A stretch of DNA of 64,000 nt, from contig NZ_JAFKFW010000004.1 of the NCBI RefSeq assembly GCF_017308015.1, forward strand, positions 186,001 through 250,000, read 5' to 3'. Below, one piece after another: positions 8,382 through 17,457 of the stretch. Position 1 is the stretch's first letter, and each line of letters starts with the position of its first letter. This DNA comes from Allobosea sp. (GTDB taxonomy: Bacteria > Pseudomonadota > Alphaproteobacteria > Rhizobiales > Beijerinckiaceae). The notes beneath the pieces are model-generated. The model saw nothing but the letters and a program-made list of their open reading frames with translations. It did not search any database and was not told the origin of the DNA. Position numbers and translations under genes: made by a program.

Positions 8382-10061
8382 ATGCTAAAAAATGCTCTGC
8401 TGAATCAACGCTATGCGGCATTTCTCGTTGCCGTTCTCGCTTTTGTCGGTTCGCTGCTTGGCTGGCTGGTCTATAGCGGGTGGCTGCTCATTCCGACGGT
8501 GGCTGCGGGGGCACTGGTCTTTCTCGGCATGCACGATATGCGCCAGCACAAGCACTCGATTCTGCGCAACTATCCAGTGATCGGGCACCTGCGCTTCCTG
8601 ATGGAAAGCATCCGGCCGGAAATCAGGCAATACATCATCGAAAGCGACCATGACGAAGTTCCGTTCAGCCGGCAGGATCGCGCGCTGGTCTACCGGCGCG
8701 CCAAGGGCGACGAGGACAAGCTGCCTTTCGGCACCTCGGAGAACGTCTACGGTTCCGGCTATGCGTGGTTGACCCATTCAGCCACGCCGATGGCCATTGC
8801 CGACACTGATTTTCGCGTCCGGATCGGCGGACCTGCCTGCAGGCGTCCCTATGAGGCCAGCCTCTACAATATCTCGGCCATGAGTTTCGGTGCGCTCTCG
8901 GCCAATGCCATTCTGGCGCTCAACACAGGCGCCCGAAAGGGCGGCTTCGCACACGACACCGGCGAAGGCAGCATCAGCCGGTATCACCGACAAGGCGGCG
9001 GGGACCTGATTTTCCAAGTGGCGTCGGGCTATTTCGGTTGCCGCAACGAAGATGGCAGCTTCTCTCCCGAACGATTTGCGGAGCTGGCTGCTGATCCGCA
9101 GATCAAGATGATCGAAATCAAACTCAGCCAAGGCGCCAAACCGGGGCATGGCGGCATGCTGCCGGCCTCCAAGATCTCTCCCGAGATCGCCGAGGCGCGA
9201 GGCATTCCGATGGGCGTAGACTGCCTATCGCCTGTAGCCCACAGCACCTTTTCCACTCCGACGGGGCTGATGAAATTCGTCGGGGAACTGCGTGAGCTTT
9301 CCGGAGGCAAGCCGGTCGGCTTCAAGCTTTGCATCGGCCATCGCCGCGAGTTCATGAGTATGGTCAAGGCCATGCTCAACACTGGCATCGTGCCCGATTT
9401 CATTGTCGTGGACGGCGCCGAGGGCGGTACTGGCGCCGCTCCCGTCGAATTTGCCAACCGAGTGGGCATGCCGATGCTGGAAGGGTTGACCTTCGTCCAC
9501 AATACGCTGCGGGGGGCCGGCATCCGGAACCAGATCAAGATCGGGGCGGCCGGCAAGATCGTGTCAGCCTTCGACATTGCCCGCACGCTCGCGCTTGGGG
9601 CAGACTGGTGCAACGCGGCGCGCGGCTTCATGTTCGCGATCGGCTGCATCCAGGCCCAGTCTTGCCACACCAATCGTTGCCCGGTTGGTATCGCCACGCA
9701 GGACCAGCGCCGCCAGCGCGCCATAGATGTCGGTGACAAGAGCGACCGTGTCGCGCGCTTTCATCGCAACACCATGCACGCTCTCGGTGAAATCGCAGGT
9801 GCGGCGGGCCTCAGCCATCCCAGCGACTTCATGCCGTATCACTTCATGTTCAGACAGAAGGACAATGAATTCCTCGATGGCAACGAGGCCTTCCCCTATT
9901 TGCCGGAAGGATTCCTGTTGGGAGGAAACGAGTTTCCGGAGCTCGCCGATTGGTACAGCCGCTGGGATCGCGCTAGTTCCGACAGTTTTGCTCCGCCGGA
10001 GATTCCACACGGTCCGTTTCAAACGAGTCGAACCTCGAAGGTGATCGACGCCGTCGCATAA
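8382..10061 (+). CDS. FMN-binding glutamate synthase family protein
   Basis: A 559-residue protein of the GltB2-like family: the FMN-dependent synthase domain of glutamate synthase without the amidotransferase part. Two hydrophobic segments at the N-terminus (about 11-50) suggest membrane anchoring, as in related proteins. The core has the FMN-barrel motifs SAMSFGALSANA, KPGHGGMLPA, DGAEGGTGAAP and KIGAAGKIVSAFDIARTLALGADWCNAARGF (given here in parts). The Fe-S cysteines are in GCIQAQSCHTNRCPVG. Its physiological reaction is not established for most members; glutamate formation or another FMN-linked redox step is possible. It stands alone between mobile-element scars. Confidence 0.88.
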   Translation: MLKNALLNQRYAAFLVAVLAFVGSLLGWLVYSGWLLIPTVAAGALVFLGMHDMRQHKHSILRNYPVIGHLRFLMESIRPEIRQYIIESDHDEVPFSRQDRALVYRRAKGDEDKLPFGTSENVYGSGYAWLTHSATPMAIADTDFRVRIGGPACRRPYEASLYNISAMSFGALSANAILALNTGARKGGFAHDTGEGSISRYHRQGGGDLIFQVASGYFGCRNEDGSFSPERFAELAADPQIKMIEIKLSQGAKPGHGGMLPASKISPEIAEARGIPMGVDCLSPVAHSTFSTPTGLMKFVGELRELSGGKPVGFKLCIGHRREFMSMVKAMLNTGIVPDFIVVDGAEGGTGAAPVEFANRVGMPMLEGLTFVHNTLRGAGIRNQIKIGAAGKIVSAFDIARTLALGADWCNAARGFMFAIGCIQAQSCHTNRCPVGIATQDQRRQRAIDVGDKSDRVARFHRNTMHALGEIAGAAGLSHPSDFMPYHFMFRQKDNEFLDGNEAFPYLPEGFLLGGNEFPELADWYSRWDRASSDSFAPPEIPHGPFQTSRTSKVIDAVA

Positions 10062-10100
10062 TCGCCACGACGCGCGGCTTTTGCGACCAGGACATCCAGA

Positions 10101-10740
10101 ATGCCCGAAACGCTGATGAGTGCGATCAGCGGCCGGTTGTTGTCGTCCATCTTGGGTCAGGTCCGCTGCACCGAGCGAATGACGTCAATCGGGGCGGGTG
10201 GTCGGATGGTCTTGGTTCCAACCTCGGGGATACATGCTCGGGAAAATGGGTCAGCGCAGTCGGTCCCGTGCTCGGAAATGGTCAGGTTGACCGCCGCGCG
10301 CACCGTTGCAAAAATCTGTTTGATCGAACGCGTTGTCAGCTTCTTGGCGATCAGAAAGTCGCGAAGCCGGCCAGCGTCCGCTTGCTTCGAATCGCTCCTG
10401 GCAGGGGTGACGAGGCAATCCACGACATATCCGAGATGGCGGTCGGATAGGCATTGAAGCCCTTACCGTTCCCGCCACCCTTGAGCCGACGATAGAGATC
10501 ACCAGGCTTGGACATGCCGCTGCTAGTGCGGCAGTCTGCGGTGAGGGGCGGGACCCAGGGCAGGACGCGTTCGCGGCGATTTGGGTCCAGACCATCTCCA
10601 ACTGGATCGGCAAGGCAGCCGCGAGCTTCTGGGGGCGCGTCGGTGACGCGCGTGTAGAGGCAGGCGGCGACGCGCGTCCGAATCCAACTGGGGCCGAAGT
10701 AATTTCGAGATCCGGCGCGAGAAGTAAAAGCCGCCACGCT
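10101..10740 (-). pseudogene. Decayed tyrosine recombinase (integrase) beside tRNA-Arg
   Basis: The minus strand shows pieces of the N-terminal and SAM-like domains of a phage/island integrase. A degraded beginning from about 10737 is followed by YRRLKGGGNGKGFNAYPTAI. After a frame change near 10420 comes ADAGRLRDFLIAKKLTTRSI, then KQIFATVRAAVNLTISEHG, PFSRAC and RPPAPIDVIRSVQRT, then a TGA, then MDDNNRPLIALISVSG, where the reading ends. The catalytic R-H-R-Y domain is missing. Its position just downstream of the 3' end of tRNA-Arg(ACG) is the classic layout of an island integrated at a tRNA gene. The identification rests on my recollection of the family consensus. Confidence 0.68.
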
Positions 10741-10840
10741 TGACGAAGGTCCGGGGCCCTACTGGCCTACCCTCGGTCTATCCATGGCAAGCAGGCCGCT
10801 TGAAAACGGCTTGTCGCCGATAAACTAGACAAGAAAGAAA

Positions 10841-10917
10841 TGGCGCGCCCGAAAGGATTCGAACCTCTGACCCTCAGATTCGTAGTCTGATGCTCTATCC
10901 AGCTGAGCTACGGGCGC
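10841..10917 (-). tRNA. tRNA-Arg (anticodon ACG)
   Basis: A cloverleaf of 77 nt with encoded CCA: acceptor GCGCCCG pairs with CGGGCGC, D-arm GCTC..GAGC, anticodon stem TCAGA/TCTGA around the loop CTACGAA (anticodon ACG), and T-arm AGAGG-TTCGAAT-CCTTT. The discriminator is G. It reads on the minus strand, so its 3' end faces the integrase relic. Confidence 0.97.
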
Positions 10918-11172
10918 GTCTCAGAGCGTCATGACGCGTTGCGTCCGGCCTGATGACGGGGGAAATAGCTGGTCCGTTTCGTCTTGGCAACCCTCAAAAT
11001 CGCCTCGTCATCGAATTGTTGTGATCGCATCCAGGAGCGACCTGAACCGACTCATTCAGGTCGGGGATCGATGGATTGGCCCGGCACTCCGATCGGTCCG
11101 CATCCCGGCCGAACCGGGTTGCGCGCAACACGCGGCCACGCACCTGAGCCGGGTCCTGTCGATGCCGATGGA

Positions 11173-11382
11173 TCAGCGTGTCGCGCGGCGCGTGGCGCGT
11201 ACGACGGAGGGGCCGGAGACGGCACCGGCCGCGCCGCCCACGACAGCGCCCACGGGACCTGCGACGACGGCGCCGGTGCCCGCGCCGACGGCCGCGCCGC
11301 CGATGCGCTGTTCCACGGTGTTGCCGCAGGCGCCGAGTGCCAATGTGATGGCGAGGGTCGAGAGGAGCAGGGGCAGGCGCAT
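11173..11382 (-). CDS. Small glycine-zipper lipoprotein
   Basis: A 69-residue protein with a lipoprotein signal: MRLPLLLSTLAITLALGAC, where Cys19 fits a relaxed lipobox (LGAC). The mature part is dominated by a Gly/Ala zipper, IGGAAVGAGTGAVVAGPVG followed by AVVGGAAGAV, a pattern seen in small outer-membrane-associated lipoproteins of Hyphomicrobiales. A purine-rich GGAGA precedes the ATG. The function is unknown. The basic tail RATRRATR is unusual and might be a late extension. Confidence 0.75.
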   Translation of the reverse strand: MRLPLLLSTLAITLALGACGNTVEQRIGGAAVGAGTGAVVAGPVGAVVGGAAGAVSGPSVVRATRRATR

Positions 11383-11628
11383 GAATGGTCTCCGTGTGTG
11401 GGCGAGGGTCTAAACGCCGTTCCCTAGCGCAGGTTCCCAAGGATAGAAGTGGATTTTCCTGCGTGCCGGATCGCGATCGCACTTGCGATCCACGGAAAAA
11501 TCCGTATACAGCCGGCATCGCATCAGTCGTACCATTGAATGGGCGGCGAGGGCCGTTGAGGTCCGCGTCGGAGACTGAAGGTTTTTGACCGGCCCATCTC
11601 ACACGGGCGGGCCGATGGAGTTGAGACG

Positions 11629-11754
11629 ATGAAGATCCGTAATTCGCTGAAGTCGCTGCGCGCGCGCCATCGCGACAACCAGCTCGTGCGCCGCAAGGGC
11701 CGCATCTATATCATCAACAAGGTCCAGAAGCGCTTCAAGGCGCGTCAGGGCTGA
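11629..11754 (+). CDS. rpmJ: 50S ribosomal protein L36 (bL36), zinc-free type
   Basis: A 41-residue, very basic protein, [20 protein letters not shown] then [21 protein letters not shown], which is the alphaproteobacterial form of bL36. It lacks the Cys/His zinc site of the canonical form and so is the zinc-independent variant. It is a component of the large ribosomal subunit. TTGAGACG precedes the ATG at 11629. It stands alone, as is usual in this group, with a GC-rich hairpin (about 11759-11780) just after the stop. Confidence 0.94.
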   Translation: MKIRNSLKSLRARHRDNQLVRRKGRIYIINKVQKRFKARQG

Positions 11755-11895
11755 GACTTCGCGCGCGGTTTTGCGCGCGGCTGCCTCGGTTGGAATTTCC
11801 GGAGAGCGGGGCGCCCATGGCGAGCCCGCTCTTTGCGTTGCGCGCTCTCCCGGCTGTGATTTGACGGCGTGGCCGCTCCGGCTAGAGTTGCGGGC

Positions 11896-12549
11896 ATGAT
11901 CCGTTCTCGCATCGCGTCCGCTGCCTTCGCGCTGCTGCTGGCCTCGGCCGGCCCATTCGCGGTGGATGCGGCATTTGCCCAGCCCGTGCCGCCGTCGCGG
12001 CCGGGCACCGTCTTGCCTGAAGACAAGGCCGACAATCCGGTCACGCCCGACAAGTCGCAGCGCGCGCCGGCAGCGACGCTGGAGCGGCTGTTCCAGCGCC
12101 TGCACGATGCCGCCACGCAGGAGGAGGCCGAAGGCGTTGCGCGGTTGATCCAGCGGCGCTGGGCGCGTTCGGGCTCCGACACCGCGGATCTCTTGATGAC
12201 CCGGGCCCAGCAGGCTCTGAAGGAGAACCAGAACGAACTCGCGATCGAACTGCTCGATCGTGTGGTCAGCTTGCAGCCGGATTGGGCGGAGGCCTGGAAC
12301 CAGCGCGCCAATGCGCTTTATCTGATGGGCGATTCGATCCGCTCCATGCTCGATATCGGTGAGGCGCTGAAGCGCGAGCCGCGCCATTACGGAGCCATGA
12401 TGGGGCTCGGGATGATCCTGCGCCAGCAAGGTGACGACAAGGCCGCGATGACCGCTTTCCGCAGGGCGCTGGAAATCTACCCGCAGTTCGATGCGGTGAA
12501 AAAGGCGGTTGACTCGCTGAAGGTCGAGGTCGACGGCCGCGACGCATGA
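11896..12549 (+). CDS. Exported tetratricopeptide repeat protein
   Basis: A 217-residue protein with a signal peptide (MIRSRIASAAFALLLASAGP, cleavage after AFA near residue 31). About three TPR-type helix pairs follow; clear ones are NELAIELLDRVVSLQPDWAEAWNQRA (given as a span, about 115-140) and the next unit, NALYLMGDSIRSMLDIGEAL. ATG 11896 is preferred over an upstream GTG because it starts the signal peptide. Such proteins are common periplasmic scaffolds in Hyphomicrobiales; the partner is unknown. It is convergent with the pyruvate kinase gene. Confidence 0.85.
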   Translation: MIRSRIASAAFALLLASAGPFAVDAAFAQPVPPSRPGTVLPEDKADNPVTPDKSQRAPAATLERLFQRLHDAATQEEAEGVARLIQRRWARSGSDTADLLMTRAQQALKENQNELAIELLDRVVSLQPDWAEAWNQRANALYLMGDSIRSMLDIGEALKREPRHYGAMMGLGMILRQQGDDKAAMTAFRRALEIYPQFDAVKKAVDSLKVEVDGRDA

Positions 12550-12566
12550 GCGCTCGGGATGCGCGA

Positions 12567-12597
12567 CGTCATGCCTGGGCTCGACCCGGGCATGACG
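12567..12597. repeat. REP-like palindrome
   Basis: An imperfect dyad with perfect 9-base arms CGTCATGCC and GGCATGACG around a CCCGGG/GGGCTC core. It follows the TPR gene and lies between convergent genes. It is typical of dispersed extragenic palindromes in alphaproteobacteria and may also act as a terminator. Confidence 0.6.
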
Positions 12598-12642
12598 TGA
12601 CGGGAAAAGACGTTTTGCTTGGTAGGCGAAGCTGCCTTTGAG

Positions 12643-12684
12643 CGTCATTCCCGGGTCGAAGCTGGGCTTCGCCCGAGGACGACG
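12643..12684. repeat. Second REP-like palindrome, same family
   Basis: The sequence starts CGTCATTCCCGGGTCGAAGC and ends CCCGAGGACGACG, forming a long imperfect hairpin. It pairs with the palindrome about 50 bases upstream, together filling the gap between the convergent TPR and pyruvate kinase genes. Confidence 0.6.
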
Positions 12685-12693
12685 CCCTGCCGT

Positions 12694-14133
12694 TCAAGCC
12701 TTCTCGACATGCTCCTGCGCGACGAAGGCGATGCGGACCATGTTGGTTGCGCCCGGAGTCCCGAAGGGCACGCCGGCGACCACGATGATCCGATCGCCGA
12801 GTTTGGCGTAATGCTCGCGCACCGCGAACTTGCAGGCGCGGAAGGCCATGTCGCCGGCGTCGCTGGCATCCTTGGTGACGATGGCATGCACGCCCCAGAC
12901 CAGCGTCAGACGTCGCGCCGTTGCGCGGTTCGGAGTCAGCGCGATCACCGTCGAATTCGGGCGCTCACGGGCGATGCGGAAGGCGGTCGAGCCTGACGAG
13001 GTCCAAGCGCAGATCGCCTTGAGGTTCAGCGTCTCCGCGATTTCGTGGGAGGCTTTGGCGATGGCGTCGGCGCCGGTCGCCTCGGGCTCGTTGCGCTGCG
13101 ATTCGAGGATCGAGCGGTAGGCCGCGTCGTTCTCGACCTCTTCCGCGATGCTGTTCATCATCGTCACGGCCTCGACCGGGTACTGGCCGGCGGCGCTCTC
13201 GGCCGAGAGCATGACGGCGTCCGCGCCTTCGAAGACGGCGGTGGCGACGTCGGAGACCTCGGCGCGGGTCGGAACCGGGCTTGTGATCATGCTCTCCAGC
13301 ATCTGGGTCGCGACCACGACCGGTTTGCCCTTGAGGCGCGCCATGCGGGTCAGGCGCTTCTGGGTGCCGGGCACCTTCTCCAGCGGCATCTCGACACCGA
13401 GATCGCCGCGCGCGACCATGATCGCGTCGGAGGCGTCGATGATCTCCTCCATACGTGCCACGGCCTGCGGCTTCTCGATCTTGGCGAGTGCCAGTGCGCG
13501 GCCGCGCACGATCTTGCGCAGTTCCGCCATGTCTTCGGGCCGCTGCACAAAGGAGAGCGCGATCCAGTCGACGCCGACCTCGGCCGCGACCTCGGCATCG
13601 GCACGATCTTTCTCGGTCATGGCGGAGACCGCGATGGTGGTATCGGGAAGGCTCACGCCCTTGCGCGAGGACAGGCGCCCGCCGACCAGCACCTTGGTCA
13701 CGGCCTCCTTGGCCGAGGCCTTCTCCACCACGAGGCGCAGCTTGCCGTCATCGAGGATGAGGTGGTGACCGGGCTCCAGCGCGCTCAGGATTTCGGGATG
13801 GGGGAGGTGGACGCGCTTGGTATCGCCAGGGGCAGGGTCCGAATCGAGCGTAAATCGCGCTCCCTTTTCCAGCATCACGCCACCGTCACCGCCGAACTGG
13901 CCGACTCGCAGCTTCGGGCCCTGCAGATCGGCCAGGATGCCGACCGGGCGGCGGAATTTGCTCTCCAGCCCGCGCAGCATCGCGACCTTGTCGGCCAGTG
14001 TCTCGCGCTGAGTGTGGCTCATGTTGATGCGGAAGACGTCGACGCCGGCAGCGAACAATGCTGCGCACATCTCCTCGGTGGAGGAGGCGGGGCCCAGGGT
14101 GGCGATGATCTTGATCCGGCGTTCGCGCTTCAT
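12694..14133 (-). CDS. pyk: Pyruvate kinase
   Basis: A 479-residue glycolytic enzyme converting phosphoenolpyruvate and ADP to pyruvate and ATP. The N-terminus RRIKIIATLGPASS, the DLQGPKLRVGQF segment, the active-site Lys region ALAKIEKPQAV, the metal/PEP loop MVARGDLGVEMP, and VATQMLESMITSPVPTRAE are all present. The length matches the family. The ATG at 14133 is the natural start. It is the third gene of a minus-strand set with glycerate kinase and a DUF1036 protein, so the set covers glycerate to 2-phosphoglycerate and PEP to pyruvate; enolase is elsewhere. Confidence 0.96.
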   Translation of the reverse strand: MKRERRIKIIATLGPASSTEEMCAALFAAGVDVFRINMSHTQRETLADKVAMLRGLESKFRRPVGILADLQGPKLRVGQFGGDGGVMLEKGARFTLDSDPAPGDTKRVHLPHPEILSALEPGHHLILDDGKLRLVVEKASAKEAVTKVLVGGRLSSRKGVSLPDTTIAVSAMTEKDRADAEVAAEVGVDWIALSFVQRPEDMAELRKIVRGRALALAKIEKPQAVARMEEIIDASDAIMVARGDLGVEMPLEKVPGTQKRLTRMARLKGKPVVVATQMLESMITSPVPTRAEVSDVATAVFEGADAVMLSAESAAGQYPVEAVTMMNSIAEEVENDAAYRSILESQRNEPEATGADAIAKASHEIAETLNLKAICAWTSSGSTAFRIARERPNSTVIALTPNRATARRLTLVWGVHAIVTKDASDAGDMAFRACKFAVREHYAKLGDRIIVVAGVPFGTPGATNMVRIAFVAQEHVEKA

Positions 14134-14306
14134 TGTTCTTCCCCTGCGACCGGAATGCCCATATGGCTCCGGCCGCGCCCTTTCGCTCGTTCTGGAGCGA
14201 GGTATGCCCGTCGCCGGGGCCTCGCTTCCGGTTCTTGTCCGCAGGGTCGGCTGACCCTGCGTCGGTCTTCCAGCTTACGCCGAGACTTTCGTTCGGTGTA
14301 ACCCGG

Positions 14307-14750
14307 TCAGGGCCGCGGAACTGCGCTGCCGCCCGTATCGGTGAGCTGGATCGTCCAGCTCTTCTGCTCGCCGGTATCGACCTCGAAGAAGCCGGCGCGG
14401 TCGTAGCCGCGGGCCAGGCAGTCCTCGATGCCCCGGATCGTGAATTCCTTGTTGCGCACGCACATGATCGATTTGCCGGTCCATTCGCCGCCCTTGTCGT
14501 AGTCGACGGCGTGGACGTAGTAGAAGCGGGCCGCCAGCGTGCCGCGCAGCAATGTCTCGCAACCGCGCGGGCTGATGTTCCACCAGCCTTCGGTGATCCA
14601 GCCCTGCGCATCGCGATAGCCGATCGCGACGCCGATGCGGCTCGATGTGGTGTTGCACATGCGTAGATCGGCTTTCGCCGGCGCCACGCTTCCAAGGAAG
14701 GCGGCCGCGCAGAAAGCGAGGGGGAGGACCGTTCGAGGGAAGTCCGGCAT
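14307..14750 (-). CDS. DUF1036 domain-containing exported protein
   Basis: A 147-residue protein with a signal peptide (MPDFPRTVLPLAFCAAAFLG, cleavage after AKA). Family features are LRMCNTTSSRIGVAIGYRD, GWITEGWWNISPRGCETLL and the YYVHAVDYDKGGEW segment typical of DUF1036. ATG 14750 is chosen; an in-frame TTG at 14780 would overlap the kinase gene and spoil the signal peptide. It begins 2 bases after the kinase stop. The function is unknown; the domain is widespread in Hyphomicrobiales as a small periplasmic protein. Confidence 0.85.
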   Translation of the reverse strand: MPDFPRTVLPLAFCAAAFLGSVAPAKADLRMCNTTSSRIGVAIGYRDAQGWITEGWWNISPRGCETLLRGTLAARFYYVHAVDYDKGGEWTGKSIMCVRNKEFTIRGIEDCLARGYDRAGFFEVDTGEQKSWTIQLTDTGGSAVPRP

Positions 14751-14752
14751 TC

Positions 14753-16057
14753 TCACGGTTCGATCAGGATCACGCGGCAATCGTTGACATTGGTCAGCGT
14801 CGGTCCCGGCTGCAGCAAATCGCCGAGCGCTTCGAAGAAGCCGGTCGAATCGTTGTCGGCGAGGGATCGGGCGGGATCAAGGCCGATCTCGGCGGCGCGG
14901 ATCAAAGTCTGGGGATCGACCAGGGCGCCGGCCGGATCGGTCGCCTCGCCGCCGCCGCCATCGGTGCCGTCTGTATCGCCGGCGAGCGCGACGATGCCGG
15001 GCTCACCGGCGAGCGCTATCGCCAGCGCCAGCGCATATTCCTGGTTCGGGCCACCGCGGCCGGAGCCGCGCAGCGACACGGTGAGTTCGCCGCCGGAAAG
15101 AATGGTGGCGCGCCTGCCTTCGCGTTTCAGACGTTTGGCGAGCTCGGCATGGGCGGCTGCGACGTCGCGCGCCTCGCCTTCGAGATCGGCGCCGAGGTCG
15201 AGCACGGCATAGCCCGCTGCTTCAGCTACTGCGTGTGCCGCAGCCAATGCATCGGCCGGGCGTGCGATGATCTGGTACTTGCTGTTCGAGAAGGCGGGAT
15301 GGCCGGGCTTCGGCGTTTCGTTAGAGGGGTCGTCGAGCAGGGCACGTGCCGCGGGCGGCAGGTCGAGCCCGTAGCGTGTGACAATGGTGCGGGCCTCTTC
15401 CGTCGTGGTGGGATCGGCGACGGTCGGACCGGAGGCGATGGCGGTCGGCTCGTCCCCGGGCACGTCGGAGATCGCGAGCGTCAGCAGTCGCGCCGGAGCT
15501 GCTGCCAATGCGAGACGGCCGCCCTTGATGCGTGAGAGCCGCTTGCGGACGATGTTCATCTCGCCGATCGGCGCGCCGGAGCGCAGCAAGGCTTTGTTGA
15601 CCGCCTGTTTCTCTGCGAGCGTCAGCCTGCCGGCCGGGGCGACCCAGTTGGCCGAGCCGCCGCCCGAGAGGAGAACGAGCACGAGATCGTCCGTTGTGGC
15701 AGAGGCCGCGAGTGCCAGCGCCTGTTCGGCGCTGTCGATGCTGCCCTGATCGGGAACGGGATGGCCGGCTGCGACCATCGGGATATGCCGTGTGGGTGCA
15801 GTATAGCCGTGCCGGGCAACCGCGTGGCCGAGGAGCCGTTCGGGCGGAAAACCTTGATCCAGATAATGCGCTTCGGCCAGTGCGGTCATGCTGCCAGCGG
15901 CCTTGCCGGCGGCGAGCAGGATCAAGCGCCCGGTTGTGGGCGGTGAGGGCAGATGCTGAGGCAGGCAGCCCGCGGGATGGGCGCGGGCGACGGCGGCGTC
16001 GAAGATCGCGCGTGCGGTCGCGCGCATCGCTGCGATTGCGGTGACGGATTGCGGCAC
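14753..16057 (-). CDS. Glycerate 2-kinase (DUF4147/MOFRL)
   Basis: A 434-residue protein with an N-terminal DUF4147 domain (ILLAAGKAAGSMTALAEAHY, LVLVLLSGGGSANWVAP) and a C-terminal MOFRL domain (LSGGELTVSLRGSGRGGPNQ, LAGDTDGTDGGGGEATDPAG). It phosphorylates D-glycerate to 2-phosphoglycerate; the homolog in tartrate clusters is TtuD, also called hydroxypyruvate reductase in older annotation. It is probably the first gene of the unit that continues with DUF1036 and pyruvate kinase. The ATG at 16057 fits the usual N-terminus. Confidence 0.9.
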   Translation of the reverse strand: MPQSVTAIAAMRATARAIFDAAVARAHPAGCLPQHLPSPPTTGRLILLAAGKAAGSMTALAEAHYLDQGFPPERLLGHAVARHGYTAPTRHIPMVAAGHPVPDQGSIDSAEQALALAASATTDDLVLVLLSGGGSANWVAPAGRLTLAEKQAVNKALLRSGAPIGEMNIVRKRLSRIKGGRLALAAAPARLLTLAISDVPGDEPTAIASGPTVADPTTTEEARTIVTRYGLDLPPAARALLDDPSNETPKPGHPAFSNSKYQIIARPADALAAAHAVAEAAGYAVLDLGADLEGEARDVAAAHAELAKRLKREGRRATILSGGELTVSLRGSGRGGPNQEYALALAIALAGEPGIVALAGDTDGTDGGGGEATDPAGALVDPQTLIRAAEIGLDPARSLADNDSTGFFEALGDLLQPGPTLTNVNDCRVILIEP

Positions 16058-16316
16058 GCCGCGTGGGCTCCCTGTTCTTCGCCGCTTTGCGGCTAGCTCC
16101 TTTTACCGTTGTAGGGTGGCTTGGAGGTGCCGTCATCTGCAGTCTGGTAATTTAATCATACTTTTTGAGAGCTGGCTGGCCAGCATGAACCAGCGCTCGG
16201 CCATGCGGCATCAGGGCTGTTGATGGGTGGCGGGACTGCGACCAGTTCGATCTTGACGAATGCCCCCCATATGGGCGAACGCTGCCGGCCAATTTCGTAT
16301 CCGAGAAGGCTATCAG

Positions 16317-16559
16317 ATGGACGATCCGGTTCAGGGCGACCAGCTCAAGAGCATCGTCGAGCGCATCGAGCGTCTCGAGGAAGAGAAGAAGACGATCGCC
16401 GACGATATCAAGGAGGTCTACGCCGAGGCCAAGGGCAACGGCTACGACGTGAAGGTGCTGCGCAAGGTCGTGGCGCTGCGCAAGCGCGACCTCGAGGAGC
16501 GCAAGGAAGAGGAAGCGATCCTCGACCTTTATCTGCAGGCCGTCGGCGAGACCGCCTGA
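16317..16559 (+). CDS. DUF2312 domain-containing protein
   Basis: An 80-residue helical protein, with [40 protein letters not shown] and [20 protein letters not shown]. This is the short alphaproteobacterial DUF2312 family (GapR-like nucleoid proteins belong to it). GapR of Caulobacter binds overtwisted AT-rich DNA ahead of forks; a similar role is inferred from family membership. ATG 16317 is chosen because the conserved domain starts within ten residues of it. A strong terminator follows. Confidence 0.92.
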   Translation: MDDPVQGDQLKSIVERIERLEEEKKTIADDIKEVYAEAKGNGYDVKVLRKVVALRKRDLEERKEEEAILDLYLQAVGETA

Positions 16560-16578
16560 GCCTCGATGCCGAATGCGG

Positions 16579-16614
16579 AAACGCCGCCGAGGGACTCCTC
16601 GGCGGCGTTTCGCT
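16579..16614 (+). terminator. Rho-independent terminator after DUF2312 gene
   Basis: The stem AACGCCGCCGAG pairs with CTCGGCGGCGTT across a short loop and is followed by a T-rich run (TTTCGCTTTT). It begins about 20 bases after the stop codon at 16559. Confidence 0.82.
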
Positions 16615-16684
16615 TTTCAGAGGTGCCATCCGGGCGGCGGGCTTGAGCCCAGGCGCCCGGCACCGGACGATCTCGAACCTGCGC

Positions 16685-17272
16685 TCAACGATGGGTGCGG
16701 AAGCGCAGTGCGTCGTCGATGAAGGTCTTTTCCGCGAAGCCGGCCTCGTTGGAGCCGAAAGGCATCTGGGCCGTGAGCTTCCAGGAGGCCGGGATGTTCC
16801 ATGCCTTGGCGGCCTCCGCGTCGACGAGCGGATGGTAGTGCTGAAGGCTGGCGCCGATGCCGGCATCGGCCAAGGCGGTCCATACCGCCAGTTGCGCCAT
16901 GCCGGTCGAATGTTCGGACCAGATCGGGAAGTTGTGCGCGTATAGTGGGAAATTGGTCTGGAGTGCCTGCACCGGCTCCTGATCCTCGTAGAACAGCACG
17001 GTCCCGGCTCCGCTCGCGAAGCTGTCGATCTTCTTGCTCGTCCCCTCGAAATCGGCGGCTGGCACGACCGCGCGAAGCGCTTCCCTGGTGATGTTCCAGA
17101 ACTTGTCGCTCTCCTTGCCGAAAAGGATGACCGCGCGGGAGCTCTGCGAATTGAAGCTGGAGGGCGACAGCCGGATCGCCTCTCTGACCAGGCCATCCAC
17201 CTGAGCTTCGGAAACCGGCAGATTCTTGCCGAGGGCATATTGCGTGCGGCGCTTCTTGAGTTTGTCGAGCAT
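16685..17272 (-). CDS. Nitroreductase family protein
   Basis: A 195-residue FMN-dependent oxidoreductase of the small nitroreductase subgroup resembling yeast Hbn1/Frm2. Features are the N-terminal RRTQYALGKNLPVSEAQVD, RLSPSSFNSQSSRAVILFGK (FMN phosphate contacts) and AVWTALADAGIGASLQHYHP. ATG 17272 is preceded by AGGAAG and fits the family; longer in-frame extensions look non-coding. It is divergent from the LysR gene at 17458, which probably regulates it, with 185 bases between them. Confidence 0.9.
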   Translation of the reverse strand: MLDKLKKRRTQYALGKNLPVSEAQVDGLVREAIRLSPSSFNSQSSRAVILFGKESDKFWNITREALRAVVPAADFEGTSKKIDSFASGAGTVLFYEDQEPVQALQTNFPLYAHNFPIWSEHSTGMAQLAVWTALADAGIGASLQHYHPLVDAEAAKAWNIPASWKLTAQMPFGSNEAGFAEKTFIDDALRFRTHR

Positions 17273-17457
17273 GTCTTCCTCATCCTGGAATGCGTGTCGC
17301 CGGCAAGCCGAGGAGGCCGGCCGGCTTCTCGAAACCCGGCCCCGTGCATCTTTCACGAATGCGGAGCCTGATATCTGGTGGTGGAGAGGTAGTGGTTCAC
17401 TTCTCGCATCAGAACCCTCATAATCGGAACCAAACTGTTGCTGCAGGAGGAACGCCG

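Noticed and set aside
13045-14301. A plus-strand frame opposite pyruvate kinase
   Set aside because: Shadow of a strongly supported enzyme gene; composition is His/Asp/Arg-rich with no motif.
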